64,000 nt of DNA from positions 69,261,555 through 69,325,554 of the forward strand of contig NC_133333.1 in NCBI RefSeq assembly GCF_042186555.1, given 5' to 3'. The stretch's first letter is position 1. Each line of letters starts with the position of its first letter. The translations under genes and the position numbers were made by a program. Positions 1 through 10,420 of the stretch are shown here, one piece after another. Under the pieces are notes generated by a model that saw only the letters and a list, made by a program, of their open reading frames with translations, searched no databases and was not told where the DNA came from. Origin of the DNA: Aquarana catesbeiana (lineage: Eukaryota > Chordata > Amphibia > Anura > Ranidae).

Positions 1-840
1 AGGGGGGGCAGGGGCGGAGGAGAGAGGAGGGTCATTGGATGGGAAGCCACTGTAATGGCGGCGGCGGCGTGCTGCATACTACCGCTTCCCTGTGCCTTTA
101 CCTAAGCCGTGGGGGGAGAATCCCTGTAGGAAAAAAACCCCTTCCCACATCCTACCTGGAGCATGGCTTGGAGGAGCATACAGCGTGGACACTGAGACAA
201 GACAGATAAAGCATGAAAAGGTATGTGCTCTTGGCAGCCCCCGGTGGTGACTATAGACATAGCATACATTTACTTAAAGGAGAAACCTTATAAGAACTGG
301 AGAAATTCTTAAGGAGTCTCCCTTACCTTATCCAGCTGCAGGGTTCTGTTGCACCAGACCCAATCTTCACCTCTCACGGTGGGCTCCATTTAGAGAAACC
401 TTCAGAGACTGGGGCCCCCTATGAATAGGAGGATCCACAGTTCTGGCCCCTTAAAGCACCCTGCCAGGGACATGGCTGAAAAAACCAAATACTGGATCCC
501 GGGGTCCAGCTCTCTAAAAAGAGAAGCGTTACAGGTAAAACCTCGTTTCTTCAGACACGAGGCCCTGGTTCCATCCAATTCGGCCTGGAAAAGACACTTT
601 GAATGGATCCGGCTGCATGACTTGCCCCAGTATAGGATATTCCTTTGGCGCTTAGCACAGCACATCTTATTCATGACCAACACCTAAGACACTGGCGAAA
701 AAACTGAGGTATCCCCAGGAAGGGGAGGGGTTATACTTCCTGTCCAGGGTGTGAACATTGTCCAATCACCTAATGATACCCTATAACCCATCAGTAATTA
801 CTGAGGCTCTGTGTCCCGTAATGTACGAGAAAGAAATATC
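1..840. other. Non-coding sequence, no gene recognised
   Basis: Short open frames on both strands overlap each other at 402-687 and show no family motif. The last 80 bases, up to the satellite, have the look of dispersed frog repeat, but nothing here proves it. The first 60 bases are G-rich. I see no promoter, exon or RNA gene I can defend. Confidence 0.4.
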
Positions 841-2139
841 ATTTAGTGACAACTTTGAGCAAAAAACAAAAAGGTTTGTTTTCCCGCAACTTGTGGCAAA
901 ATATAAAATATTCCATGGACTTAAAATACCTCTCAGCAAATAGCTTGGGGTGTCTACTTTCCAAAATGGGGTCATTTGGGGAGGTTTTGTGCCATCTTGG
1001 CATTTTATGGCCTTCAAAACTGATAGGTAGTGAGGAGTGAAATCAAACATTTACGTCCTTAGAAATCCTGAAGGCGGTGATTGGTTTTCGGGGCCCCATA
1101 CACGGCTAGGCTCCAAAAAAGTCTCACACATGTGGTATCCCTGTACTTGGGACAAGTGACAACTATATGCAAAAAAAGTTTGTCATTTTCCGGCAACATG
1201 TGGCAAAATATAAAACATTCCATGGACTTAACATGGCTCTCAGCAAATAGGCTCCCAAAAAGTCCCACACATGTGGTATCCCCGCACTCAGGGGAAGCAG
1301 CAGAATTTATTTTGAGGTGTAATTCCACATATGCCCATGGCATGTGTGAGCAATATATCATTTAGTGACAACTTTGAGCAAAAAACAAAAGGTTTGTTTT
1401 CCCGCAACTTGTGGCAAAATATAAAATATTCCATGGACTTAAAATACCTCTCAGCAAATAGCTTGGGGTGTCTACTTTCCAAAATGGGGTCATTTGGGGG
1501 GGTTTGTGCCATCTTGGCATTTTATGGCCTTCAAAACTGTGATAGGTAGTGAGGAGTGAAATCAAAAATTTACGCCTTAGAAATCCTGAAGGTAGTGATT
1601 GGATTTTGGGGCTCCATACTTGGCTAGGCTCCCAAAAAGTCCCACACATGTGGTGTCTCCATACTCAGAAGAAGCAGCAGAATGTTTTTTGGGGTGTAAA
1701 TCCACATTTGCCCATGGCATATTTGAGCAATATATCATTTAGTGACAACTATGTGCAAAAAAAAAAAAGTTTGTCATTTTCCTCAACTTGTGGCAAAATA
1801 TAAAATATTCCATGGACTCAACGTGCCTCTCAGCAAATAACTTGGGGTGTCTACTTTTCAAAATGGGGTCATTTGGGGAGGTTTTGTACCATCTTGGCAT
1901 TTTATGGTCTTCAAAACTGTGATAGGTAGTGAGGAGTGAAATCAAACATTTACGCCCTTAGAAATCCTGAAGGCGGTAATTGGTTTTCGGGCCCCATACT
2001 CAGCTAGAGTCCCAAAAAGTCCCACACATGTGGTATCCCCAGACTCGGGAGAATCTACATAATGTAATTTGGGGTGTAATTCCACATATGCCCATGGCAT
2101 GTTTGAGCAATACATCATTTAGTGAGTTTGAGAGTTTGT
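841..2139 (+). repeat. Tandem satellite, unit about 375 bp (left part of a split array)
   Basis: The word AGTGACAACT recurs at 845, 1155, 1364 and 1741, and a shortened form occurs at 2121, giving spacings of 310, 209, 377 and 380. The 310 and 209 spacings are internally deleted units. Each full unit contains TCCCGCAACTTGTGGCAAAA, TCCATGGACT, CTTGGGGTGTCTACTTTCCA, CACACATGTGGTATCCC and CCATGGCATG in the same order. The same unit resumes at 18509, at the same internal position where it stops at 2139, so both parts are read as one array split by a LINE. Confidence 0.9.
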
Positions 2140-2363
2140 CAAGTGCGCATGCGCGAGAGTTCCGAGATGGCCGCCTGAGCCAGGAGCTCCGCACCTCACC
2201 ACTTCAGGAGCGCCCAAGATGCCTTACCGACCCCGCTCGAGAGCCATCCTCATGGCATCGGATCCCCCCAAGAGTCGGAGATCACCCCCATATGATCAGA
2301 ACCGGGGCCAGACGGAACCTGGTCCCGAAATTCGCTGCCTCCACCCGCCTAGGTTGTACCAAG

Positions 2364-3500
2364 ATGGCCGCCGCAGCCGCTGCTGCATCACAGCTCCACG
2401 CTTCTCTCACAGAAGCAACCCCAAAACACAGGCAAGTGCTGGCCCCTGCCCTATTCCACATCACCCCTGGGTCTCATACCACAGGAATGCAGGCACAGAC
2501 TCCCTCTCCGGCCTCCAGAGTCCCTGCTCGGCCACACATTTGGGGACCAGGCCTTCTCCCTGGCAGGCCCGATGGCATCCATATACACTGCACCGATCCC
2601 TCTCAGCCCGTCAACCCAAAACACCCAACTTATGGTGGAAGATCTTTTCTCTAAATTCTCCACTCTCCTAGAAAGGGGTCTAGAGGCCACCGCAGCTAAA
2701 ATTACAGGAGAAATTAAAGCGGACCTACAGAACATCGGCTCCAGGATGGACGCCATTGAAGGCAAGCTTGACCAGACTGCTGCAGTCTCCCACCAGAACT
2801 CTGACCTGATCCAATCCCTCCAAGATCAACTGGACACAGTATTTTCTCACATAGATGATTTGGAGAACAGATCTAGGAGGCTTAACTTTAGGATCAGAGG
2901 ACTGCTGGAAACAATTACAGATGTCACAGCAGCCACGCAGGACTTAATGAAGGCACTGATCCCGAATATTCCACCATCATGGCTGGAGCTGGATAGGGTA
3001 CATATGGCCCTGGGTCCCCCAGGAAAGACGGTTCCCCCAGGGACATCATTGCTAAACCGCATTATTATGACGTCAAAGAAGCAGTCATGAAACAGGCCTG
3101 AGCCTTTCCCCAAGTCTCCTGTCAAGGTCACGCAGTGCAAATCTATGCAGATCTCTCCCCCTCCATCATCCAGCGAAGAAGAACCCTGAAACCCCTTCTA
3201 TCTGCCATGGCCCAGAGGGACTTTAATTACAGATGGGCCTTCCCCTTCGCGGTGAAATTCTCTCACAGGGGTCAGAGCCACTCTTTCTCCAGCTTCGCAT
3301 TGGGAGAGAAGCTGCTACTCAACCTGAAGATAATCTCACACGAGATGGAAATGGAAGCACCCCCCCTCAACTGGTTCCAACAAGCGCCCTCCTCCGGCCA
3401 GTTTACCAAATCCCCTATGGAACAAGACCAAGTCCAGAAGATCATCCCACAATGGTCCTCCATGACCGCAAGATCATACAGACTTCTGTGTCCCATGTAG
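2364..3500 (+). pseudogene. LINE-C ORF1 (L1 ORF1p-like RNA-binding protein), frameshifted
   Basis: ORF1 proteins of L1/Tx1 LINEs coat the element RNA and act as nucleic-acid chaperones. The plausible start is the ATG at 2364, which opens an alanine-rich N-terminus. A frame change near 2570 leads into the 172-codon frame at 2572-3090. That frame has a heptad-like region (VEDLFSKFSTLLERG, then IGSRMDAIEGKL, SLQDQLDTVFSHIDDLENR) followed by the RRM-type signature LENRSRRLNFRIRGL. A second frameshift near 3030 moves the RRM/C-terminal part into the 3135-3500 frame (SIIQRRRTLKPLLSAM, YRWAFPFAVKFSH). The order coiled coil, RRM, C-terminal domain is normal for the family; the two shifts make it non-functional. 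The 3500-4254 stretch after it is the inter-ORF spacer, with a C/T-rich tract at 4020-4083. Confidence 0.75.
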
Positions 3501-4254
3501 TCGATTGCCTACACTCTTGACTGGCTTTCTAATTACAGATATTGACTCCCTCCCACTCCCTGGGAGTAGTTCAGTACAGTGATCTCCCTCCACTGGGGGG
3601 GAAAAAAGTTTGAATTTTCCTGATTTAGTTTTCTTTATTTTTTTTAATATATAGAGGACCCTGTGGCTCTGCCTCCTCTCCTTGTTCCGTGGAGATGCAG
3701 GGGGGCGGAGCATTCAAGTTGGGGTAAATCTGGGGTTCAGAAAACCCTTATATTTGTTATACATGTTACAACCTGTTGTAAACTTGACGGTTACAGCGAC
3801 AGTTGGCTAGCAATCACCACAGGTTGTAGGGCGCCCTGATTCGGGGCAGACTGCATGTGCCTCCTCTTATCCCTTAGACACCCGAGGGTTTCCGGGGGAT
3901 AGGAAGTCCAACCGCTGGTTGGAATTTTGACCATAGATTCTCACGTTTTGCAGTGAGATGATACAGGCGGTCTTTTCTCTTCCTTGGGCTCTAGGCAGCC
4001 CCAGGAGGAGAAAACTCTCCCTTACTTTCTTCTTCCTCTCTTTTCTTTTCCTTTCTTTCTCGCCTCTCTTCTCCCCCCCCCCATGGAACACCACTTACTC
4101 GTTTTATCAATTTCAGACAAATTAATCGGTGAACCAATACAGGCTGAGACTCCCACTGATGACAGAGCACTGTACCCCCTTTCAGCTTGGTATCGGAAGA
4201 CACCTGTGCAGGTAAGTGGCGATAGATTAACTGGCAATCCCTCACCCAGGTCTC

Positions 4255-4425
4255 ATGGCTGACCGCACACACAACACCTTAAGGGTTGCCACCCATAATG
4301 TACAGGTTTTAAATTCCCCCCTTAAAAGAAGGAAGGTCTTTAACTCCTATAAATCCTCTAAACTAGATATTATCATGATGCAGGAAACTCATTTCCCAGC
4401 TAAGTACTGCCCCAAGATCCTTGAG
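4255..4425 (+). pseudogene. LINE-C ORF2 start: apurinic-like endonuclease N-terminus, truncated
   Basis: The frame from the ATG at 4255 reads VATHNVQVLNSPLKRRK and then DIIMMQETHF, the first two conserved blocks of the LINE exonuclease-endonuclease-phosphatase fold. The asparagine and the QETH glutamate are metal-site residues of the family. Similarity stops at about 4425, where an unrelated repeat begins. Only about 57 codons of an ORF2 that normally exceeds 1,000 codons are left here. The other end of ORF2 appears at 9481. Confidence 0.75.
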
Positions 4426-5072
4426 AAAGTCACGTGACAGTGACGCAACGCGTGGGAGGAGCCTAGGACGCACTGTGCAGTCTGTCAGTTTGGCTGTGTA
4501 CTGCAGCGATCCTGCTCTCGTCCTCGGCGGCTGACTGCTAATCACATCTGCATATGTCTTTTCCAATACGGGGCGCACGTGAGTGGATCTCATAGCATGT
4601 TTGCTGGTGTACTAAGTTTTCAGAGCATTGCGCAATGATGTTTTCTTTATTTGCTTTACATATGATATTCGGTGCTGAAAACCACATCTTATGAGGCTGG
4701 AGTTGAATGACATCATCGTTCAGGATTAGCAAACGAGTACTCCAATTAAGCAATTTAAGAACCTCTAAGACTGGGACTATATTTATCCTTCATTTGAATT
4801 GGTTGTCCTGTCTTTTTACATATTTATATTGTATCATCAGTGTGTCTATTTTATCTTTATCACTTGGTAATAATTAATATTTATGTTATTTATGGTTTGA
4901 TGGCAAATCATCCTGGTTTTACACTTCACTATATTTATATATATTTGTAACACAATTCTACTTTGACATAGGTATCTATTAGTTTTAACACATTTGGTTA
5001 CACAATTTTTTTGCTGCATTTTTTTTGTTGCATTTTCATCGCACACTAGCTGGATATTGTTGTGTGGGATGC

Positions 5073-5109
<37 letters not shown>

Positions 5110-5289
5110 TCAATTTAAATCCACTGATCACGCAGTGAAGCGCTTCAATCTGTTTATATTTATTATTTGTAGAGATTTTGAGCACTCTTTATTGATAGCA
5201 GCCTCACTGAATATATTTTATTTGATTTTTGGAGTTTTTGGTTTTTATCTTAAATAACCATCACAGCGCTTTGTGGTTTTTCATTTTAA
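4426..5289. repeat. AT-rich dispersed repeat replacing LINE-C ORF2
   Basis: No coding frame has family motifs. The left edge carries the phrase AGTGACGCAACGCGTGGG, a variant of the ACGAAACGCGT phrase that I remember from many amphibian repeats. The rest is AT-rich and includes a TA microsatellite at 5075-5108. The right edge abuts the truncated Gmr1 pol frame at about 5290. Family unknown. Confidence 0.45.
5075..5108. repeat. (TA)17 microsatellite
   Basis: Uninterrupted TA dinucleotides, read directly. Confidence 0.95.
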
Positions 5290-6598
5290 TCCTATAGGCT
5301 GGTTGTCTCAGGGGCTTCTGCCCGGGGGTCTCTACCTTGTGCACAGCTATGTGAGTGTACCCAGGGAGTGCCGAGAACATCTCCTGCTGGTCCTGGAGTA
5401 ATTCTCTGGCCTGTTCTCGTTCTTGGGATCCTAATCTATCTCCTAGCCGTATATCTTCCACACCCCTGGAACAGTTACTGATTTCGGGAAGCTCCAGCAT
5501 CGGTAGATATTCAGAGTCCCCGGTGGCAGGAGCGCATATGGCAGCTACAGCCTCAGTCCTCTCATGATAGGCCTTCATCATATTAATGTGGAATGTCCTC
5601 TTAATTTTTGTGTCTGCACAGCTGGCAACCACATAGGTGGTATCGCACAGCTGTTTTACCACCTGATAGGGGCCCTGCCAGGAGGCCTGTAATTTATTTT
5701 GCTTCAGGGGTTTTAGTACCAGGACTTTCTGTCCGATATAAAAGGTGCGATTCCGCGCAGAACGATCATACCAAACCTTCTGCTGACTCTGGGCCGATTG
5801 CATATTCTCATGGACTAGATCAGTAAGTTCCCGCAGGCGCTCCCTGAGTTCCAAGACATAACTAAGGATGGGGAGGCCTTCTGGATCCTCTACCCCCTCC
5901 CACTGGGCCCTCACTAAGTCTAAGGGCCCCCTAACAATTCGCCCATACAACAGCTCAAATGGGGAAAACCCCGTGGACTCTTGGGGTACCTCTCTATAGG
6001 CGAACAGTAGATGGGGAAGATATTTCTCCCAATCCTTCCTACTCTCCACGAAGGCCCAAAGCAGCTGCTTCAGGGTCCCGTTAAATCTCTCACACAGCCC
6101 GTTAGTCTGAGGGTGGTAGGGGGCGCTCTGGAGGGGTTTAATCCCACAGAGACGCCAGAGCTGCTGCGTCAGCTCGGCTGTGAACTGGGTACCCTGATCG
6201 GACAATATCTCCTGGGGAAACCCTACCCTAGTGAATACCCGCAGTAAGGCATCTGCTACTGTATCAGCCTGGATATTGGATAAGGGAATGGCCTCTGGGT
6301 AGCGGGTGGCGTAATCCACCACCGTAAGAATATACTTCTTCCCAGTGGCACTGGGGGGGGCCAGTGGTCCTATAATATCAACCGCTATGCGGCTAAAGGG
6401 TTCTCTAATGATCGGTAGGGGTTGCAGCAAGGCTATTGGGTGATCCCCTGTCTTCCCTACTTTCTGACAAGTCTCACAGGTCCGGCAGTATTCTCGCACC
6501 TCAGCATGTAACCTGGGCCAGAAGAACGCATTAGACAACCGACTCCGGGTCTTAGCTATCCCTAAATTTCAAGGGGATGTCGTGAGCCAGCCGCAATA
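5261..6598 (-). pseudogene. Gmr1-like pol: integrase followed by the pre-RT segment
   Basis: The frame beginning at 6538 is 425 codons long. It opens inside the zinc-binding HHCC domain (CRTCETC near residues 18-24). The zinc-finger histidine side lies in the previous frame (about 6600-6550), separated by a frameshift near 6565. The catalytic triad is visible: D54 in AVDIIGPL, D114 in LSDQGTQF and E150 in NGLCERFN, giving exact D-35-E spacing between the last two. A C-terminal DNA-binding region follows (GQKVLVLKP, WQGPYQVV, FHINMMKAYHER). After it, where most gypsy elements end, the frame continues into LLQDQQEMFSALPGYT and PGQKPLRQPAYRI. This is the conserved lead-in to gypsy reverse transcriptase. 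The last ten codons belong to the flanking repeat. Integrases join element cDNA to host DNA; this copy cannot work as it stands. Confidence 0.85.
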
Positions 6599-6599
6599 G

Positions 6600-7290
6600 C
6601 TCCTGTCTGTATTTCTGGGGTACAACTAGCTGTTTGTGGGGACCCTGTCGCTTCCCGGTACCCATTCCCTCAGTGTAACAATAAAGAAACCCTCCCTTCC
6701 ACTCTATTCTGTCTTCCCCCAACCCCCCTGGATCCTTGCCCGCCCTGTCCCGATAACCAGCTAATGTTGGGTCATTCTCAGTCTCTTGCCTAATGTCGGA
6801 GGGAGAATCCCAGGACACAGGGTTGTCAAGTCGGGGTAATGTAGGAGGATTTGGTCTTACCTGGCTCCCCATAGGAGTGGAGTTGCCTTGAAGTCGGGTG
6901 GTCACGGCCATGGCGGCCTCTGGGGCATATGAGGAAGTCAAATGCCCCAAATCGTTCCCCAAAAGTACTTCCGGGTGTAACTCACGTAGTAATCCCACTT
7001 GCACTTGTCGCTCCCCTGAGCCCTAATCCAAGAGGACTTGGGCGGTGGATAAACGTAGCACCTTGCTCCCTGCTACCCTGACTGCAACAGTCTGGCCGGT
7101 CCAGGCCGACTGAGGAATCATGTGAGGCTGGATGAGGGTAATCGTAGCCCTGGAATCGCAGAGTCCCTGGGCCGGCTGCCCATTAATCCATACTGCCTGA
7201 CGATGGTGCTCCCGATTATCTCCGGCAGCAGCTTGGACGGGATCAGCCTCAAAAAGTTTGCCACACTCTTCCTGAACATCTCGATGGTTG
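6600..7290 (-). pseudogene. Gmr1-like protease and linker to integrase
   Basis: The minus strand near 7195-7120 reads a short block containing LCDSRATITLIQPHMI. This matches the retropepsin active-site motif D-S/T-G-A-T followed by hydrophobic residues, with the glycine changed to arginine. Aspartic proteases of this family need that glycine, so activity is unlikely. A stop interrupts the frame near 7025, and coding similarity continues in the frame from 7004 (HPEVLLGNDLGH), the usual flap-to-C-terminus pattern. The frame then runs through a linker to the integrase lead (QELLRLAHDIPL) and is shifted near 6565. Confidence 0.65.
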
Positions 7291-7292
7291 GG

Positions 7293-8878
7293 CTAGTTCT
7301 GGAAGCAATGAGCCACTGGTCTGGATGGATGAGCAGTCTCTCGGTACCTCGTAGATCGGGTAGGACAATATCGTTGCAGATGACCGGTTTGGTTACAGGT
7401 ATAGCACTTAGGTCCGTTAGGAGGGTTGGGTCGGGCTGGGGGTCTAGAGGCAGACCACTGAGGTACTGAAGTTGGGTTAGAGGCTGGTAAACTGGGCCGA
7501 GATAGTGGATAGCACTCGCTTTCGCCTGACCTTTGGGAGTCCAGATATTCATCGGCCAAAGTAGCCGCTTGCTGTACAGTCTGTGGTCGCTTATCTCGCA
7601 CCCAATCCCGTACTACTGGAGGGGTCTGGTTAAAGAACTGTTCTAAGAGTACTAGCTGGGTGATTTCCTCTATGGTATGAGCATGGCTTCCCTGGAACCA
7701 GCCCTTAATGTTCCGCTGCAGACGATGTGCCCACTCCACGTATGTTATGTTGGCTTGTTTCCAGGATTCTCTAAACTTAATCCGACTGGCTTCGGGTGTA
7801 ATGGCAAATCGGGCTAGCAGAGCTTCTTTTACCCGTTCATAATCTTTAGCGTCCTCGTCCTCCAGGGCCCGATACGCATCGGCTGCTCTGCCAGTCAAAT
7901 TACTCGCCAGTAAGGCAACCCAATCTTGGGACAGTACATTATGTATCTGGCATAGTCTCTCAAAGTCCTGCAGGAACGCTTCAATTTCCTACTCTCCTTC
8001 CTTAAAGCGGGGTTCCACTCAAATTTTTAACTTAATCTTACCCCCTTCAGTTAATTGCATAGATGTTCAAATGCCACACGAAATTTTTTTGATCGCTGTA
8101 ATTACCTTTATATTGTACTTTATTGTGGCACTTCCTGTCTCTCCTCCCATGGGAGTAGGCATGTTTATTGCCTTTCCCCGGCGCCGCACTGTCTCCTGGG
8201 AGCTTAGTGTCAGGCTTCCCAAGATTCAGTGCAGGAACAATGATCATGCTTGTGAACAAGCTGTGAATGAACAGCATTCACGGTATCCAGGAAATCAATG
8301 CTTGTGGGCTTCACATGCCCACAAGCAAGATGGAAACAGCCAGCATCACATTTTTAAAGTTATTCTTCAGTACGAAAACAGACAGAGGCGGAAATATTAC
8401 ACCCAAACTGTGAGTATTATTTTGGGATTAGCAAAGTGTCTCAATGACCTAAAAAAAAAAAAAAAAAAAAGAGGATTGGTCGCCGGACTCCCACTTTAAA
8501 TAGTTTGAACGCCCTAAAGGGCAACTTACGGAAAGGCGCTGTATCTTTAGGTGTTGTCTCCGATTGCCGTATTTCCGCCATTCTCCGCTCATGTTGCCGC
8601 TCTAGTTCTCTCTCTTGTCGCTCATCCTGCAGCTGGATGTCTCTAATGGCATTCTGTATGGCGGTCTCTGATGGGTTAACACCATATAATGCCAACCGCT
8701 CTCGAACTCGTTGCTGAAATAAGTCTTCAACTGACCGGGGTCCCGCATCACCATCCCTCTGATCCATCTTGGCTAGCTCACTGATCAGGGTGGCCTTGTT
8801 CTTTGTCCCACCGGTCCCTCCACAGCTCTCAAGTAAGTCTTTCAGCGTGGCCCTCCTGCAGGCTGCATAGCTGGCCAT
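7293..8878 (-). pseudogene. Gmr1-like gag with SCAN-like capsid segment and CCHC zinc knuckle, split by a MITE
   Basis: The start is the minus-strand ATG at 8878. The first part (8878-8500) is charged and helical (RDIQLQDERQERELERQHER). It is cut by the insertion at 8002-8499. The frame to the left of the insertion resumes in register but contains a stop near 7992, then runs open from 7898 to 7293. Within it, RFAITPEASRIKFRES and EEITQLVLLEQFF, then PPVVRDWVRDKRPQT, closely resemble the SCAN domain of vertebrate zinc-finger proteins. It is established that SCAN derives from a Gmr1-like gag capsid. A single zinc knuckle CYTCNQTGHLQRYC follows. Gag forms the particle and binds element RNA. The stop and the insertion disable it. 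Confidence 0.8.
8002..8499 (-). mobile_element. TTAA-flanked MITE with A-run (piggyBac-type by target site)
   Basis: TTAA at 8002-8005 and TTAA at 8496-8499 bound a 490-bp non-coding insert. The ends are loosely inverted: AAGCGGGGTTCCACTC on the left, and the complement of GGACTCCCACTTTAA on the right. A (A)20 run lies at 8450-8470. The two gag halves outside the TTAA sites are in register when one TTAA is dropped. That is what a piggyBac-type insertion with TTAA duplication gives. No transposase frame is present, and the strand is arbitrary. Confidence 0.7.
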
Positions 8879-8939
8879 TCACTGTGGTGGTTTGGACTGT
8901 TCCAGTAACTGGAGAGCAAATCCCACCACTGCCAACCAA

Positions 8940-9468
8940 TGTAATGAGCCCCTGCTCGCTCGGTTCCACTCTCCTGACACTCCTCTGTGGCTATAGAATC
9001 AGATTGCAGATCGCAACGTCTGATGGTTCGGTCATCCGATGCTCCGGGATTCGAACTACAGCTATGTGCCGTTCTAATCCAGTTGTGATAGCTCAGAACG
9101 AACACCAGGCAGGCTGTATGTAAGTTCAAACAGGAATCTCACTTTTATTGATGCACACAACACACTTTTATACACAGCAGTTTGAACACCCGCCCCCAAC
9201 AACCAATTTCCTATTGGTCATTTACAAAGTACACTTTAGTCTTCACTCAGGTCCTCTTGTCCATGCAAATGAGGACTTAAAACAAGGTCAGCAGGGAGTG
9301 GTCCGATAGCTTGAATAGGTGGACTGATATGTGTAATGACACAGAGAAGCCCCAGGGGGTAATGAAAGTACATAAACAAATGGTCAAACACAGAACAATG
9401 CCTTCCTTCCAGACCATGGAGCCATCTGGAGGGGGTTAGCCTTAAAACAGGGCAGACGACCCGCCACT
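8940..9468 (-). repeat. 5' LTR of the Gmr1-like element
   Basis: On the minus strand the block ends in CTCATTACA at 8940, followed by TTGGTTGGCAGTGG, then the gag ATG 60 bases on. It shares long segments with the LTR at 23702-24400: the GATAGCTCAGAAC, CACCAGGCAGGCTGTATG and AGTTCAAACAGGAATCT blocks match in the same order. The phrase TCACTTTTATTGATG is a polyadenylation signal on the minus strand. The outer end near 9468 is uncertain because the element has no second LTR to compare. Confidence 0.6.
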
Positions 9469-9480
9469 GTGTAATAGAGT

Positions 9481-10198
9481 TTAAAGGAGAAATACTTCAG
9501 TATTCCAAGCTTCATGATAATCCAGTATTCCAAGGTTCATGACACCTCCGGGGAAAAATGTTCTGGCCTTTAGGTGGTGGGTGGATAAGGGAATATTTAG
9601 GATTGGACAGTTCTTCACTGCTTCAGGCCCCTTCACCCTAAAACATTGCACCATTGCAATGCTTGATCTTCCCATATCTGAAAAATTTAGGTTTGGTCAA
9701 ATATCTCATTTTTTACAATCGTTATGTAAAGACAAAGCCCTCCCTCCAAAATTTACTGACTATGAATTGTGGTGCGGTCAAGCCAGGGACCAGAAGGGTG
9801 GGATCTCTGTGATCTATGCGTCACTTACCTTTCCATGCTCGAGGATGACATTCATGGAAGCCTGGGAGTCCGAGCTCCAATTCAAATGGAACCTGGAGAA
9901 CTGGCAGAGGGCCTGCTTCAAATCCTTCCAGGGATTCCTTGAACACCACTCTGATGGAGGCCAGCCTGAAAGTGATTTCCAGATGGTACTATACTCCTTC
10001 CAGACTGGCCTCCATCTTTCCAACGGCGGAACCTCTGTGTTTCAGGGGCTGTCAACTCATGGGCACAATGTCTCACATCTGGTGGGAATGCCCCAGAAAA
10101 AAAAATATTCAATATTATAGATGAGCTAGTGGAGACTCGTATTCCCAGGACTCCTATGGTGGCCCTTCTGAACGCCCCGATCCCACGAATCTCTAAAG
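9481..10198 (+). pseudogene. LINE-C ORF2 C-terminal region, first part
   Basis: The frame at 9539-10120 reads residues typical of the Tx1/L1 ORF2 region downstream of RT: DYELWCGQARDQKGGISVIYASL, ESELQFKWNLENWQRACF. A frame change around 9940-10000 continues it (VISRWYYTPSRL, then SHIWWECP). The phrase HIWWECP is the cysteine-containing C-terminal LINE motif. The end VALLNAPIPRISK at 10150-10190 runs into the 8-bp hAT target duplication at 10191. A short tandem duplication of the CCAGTATTCCAAGSTTCATGA phrase lies at the left border (9495-9541). RT itself is absent. Confidence 0.65.
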
Positions 10199-10288
10199 CA
10201 GGGGTCTCAAACTGGTGGCTCTCCAGCTGTTGCGGAACTACAAGTCCCATCATGCCTCTGCCTGTGGGAGTCATGCTTGTAACTGTCA

Positions 10289-10420
10289 TGCCCCGTACAC
10301 ATGGTCGGATTTTCCGATGGAAAATGTCCGATCGGAGCGTGTTGTCGGAAATTCCGACCGTGTGTGGGCTCCATCGGACATTTTCCATCGGATTTTCCGA
10401 CACAAAGTTTGAGAGCAGGC
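10289..10420 (+). repeat. Harbinger left terminal region with fold-back and repeated TCCGA motifs
   Basis: Beyond the shared terminal 16-20 bases, the left end contains TCGGATTTTCCGATGGAAAA (about 10305-10324) and its inverted partner at about 10378-10400. The fold-back is absent from the right end. The words TTCCGAC/GTCGGAA recur at least five times up to about 10480. These repeated words are candidate binding sites for the element's own DNA-binding proteins; that role is inferred. Confidence 0.7.

Larger units (their letters stand above)
5290..9468 (-). mobile_element. Gmr1-like Ty3/gypsy LTR retrotransposon, 3'-truncated
   Basis: Reading the minus strand from 9468: an LTR-like stretch (to 8940), gag with a SCAN-like capsid segment and CCHC knuckle, a protease remnant, then integrase, then the segment that precedes reverse transcriptase. 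Placing integrase before RT is the hallmark of Gmr1-like gypsy elements, which have a Ty1/copia-like domain order. The element ends at about 5290 just as the RT domain would begin; RT, RNase H and the 3' LTR are absent. A TTAA-flanked MITE splits gag at 8002-8499. Several frame breaks mean it is dead. Confidence 0.8.

Noticed and set aside
402..687. Overlapping open frames of about 90 codons on both strands
   Set aside because: No family motif, no splice or promoter context, and the two strands overlap.
5608..6247. Plus-strand frames across the Gmr1 integrase
   Set aside because: They are shadows of the minus-strand integrase frame.
9040..9070. Minus-strand TAGTTCGAATCCCGG resembles a tRNA T-arm or pol III B box
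   Set aside because: No acceptor stem, anticodon arm or A box lies at the right distance, and the sister LTR at 23760 lacks it.
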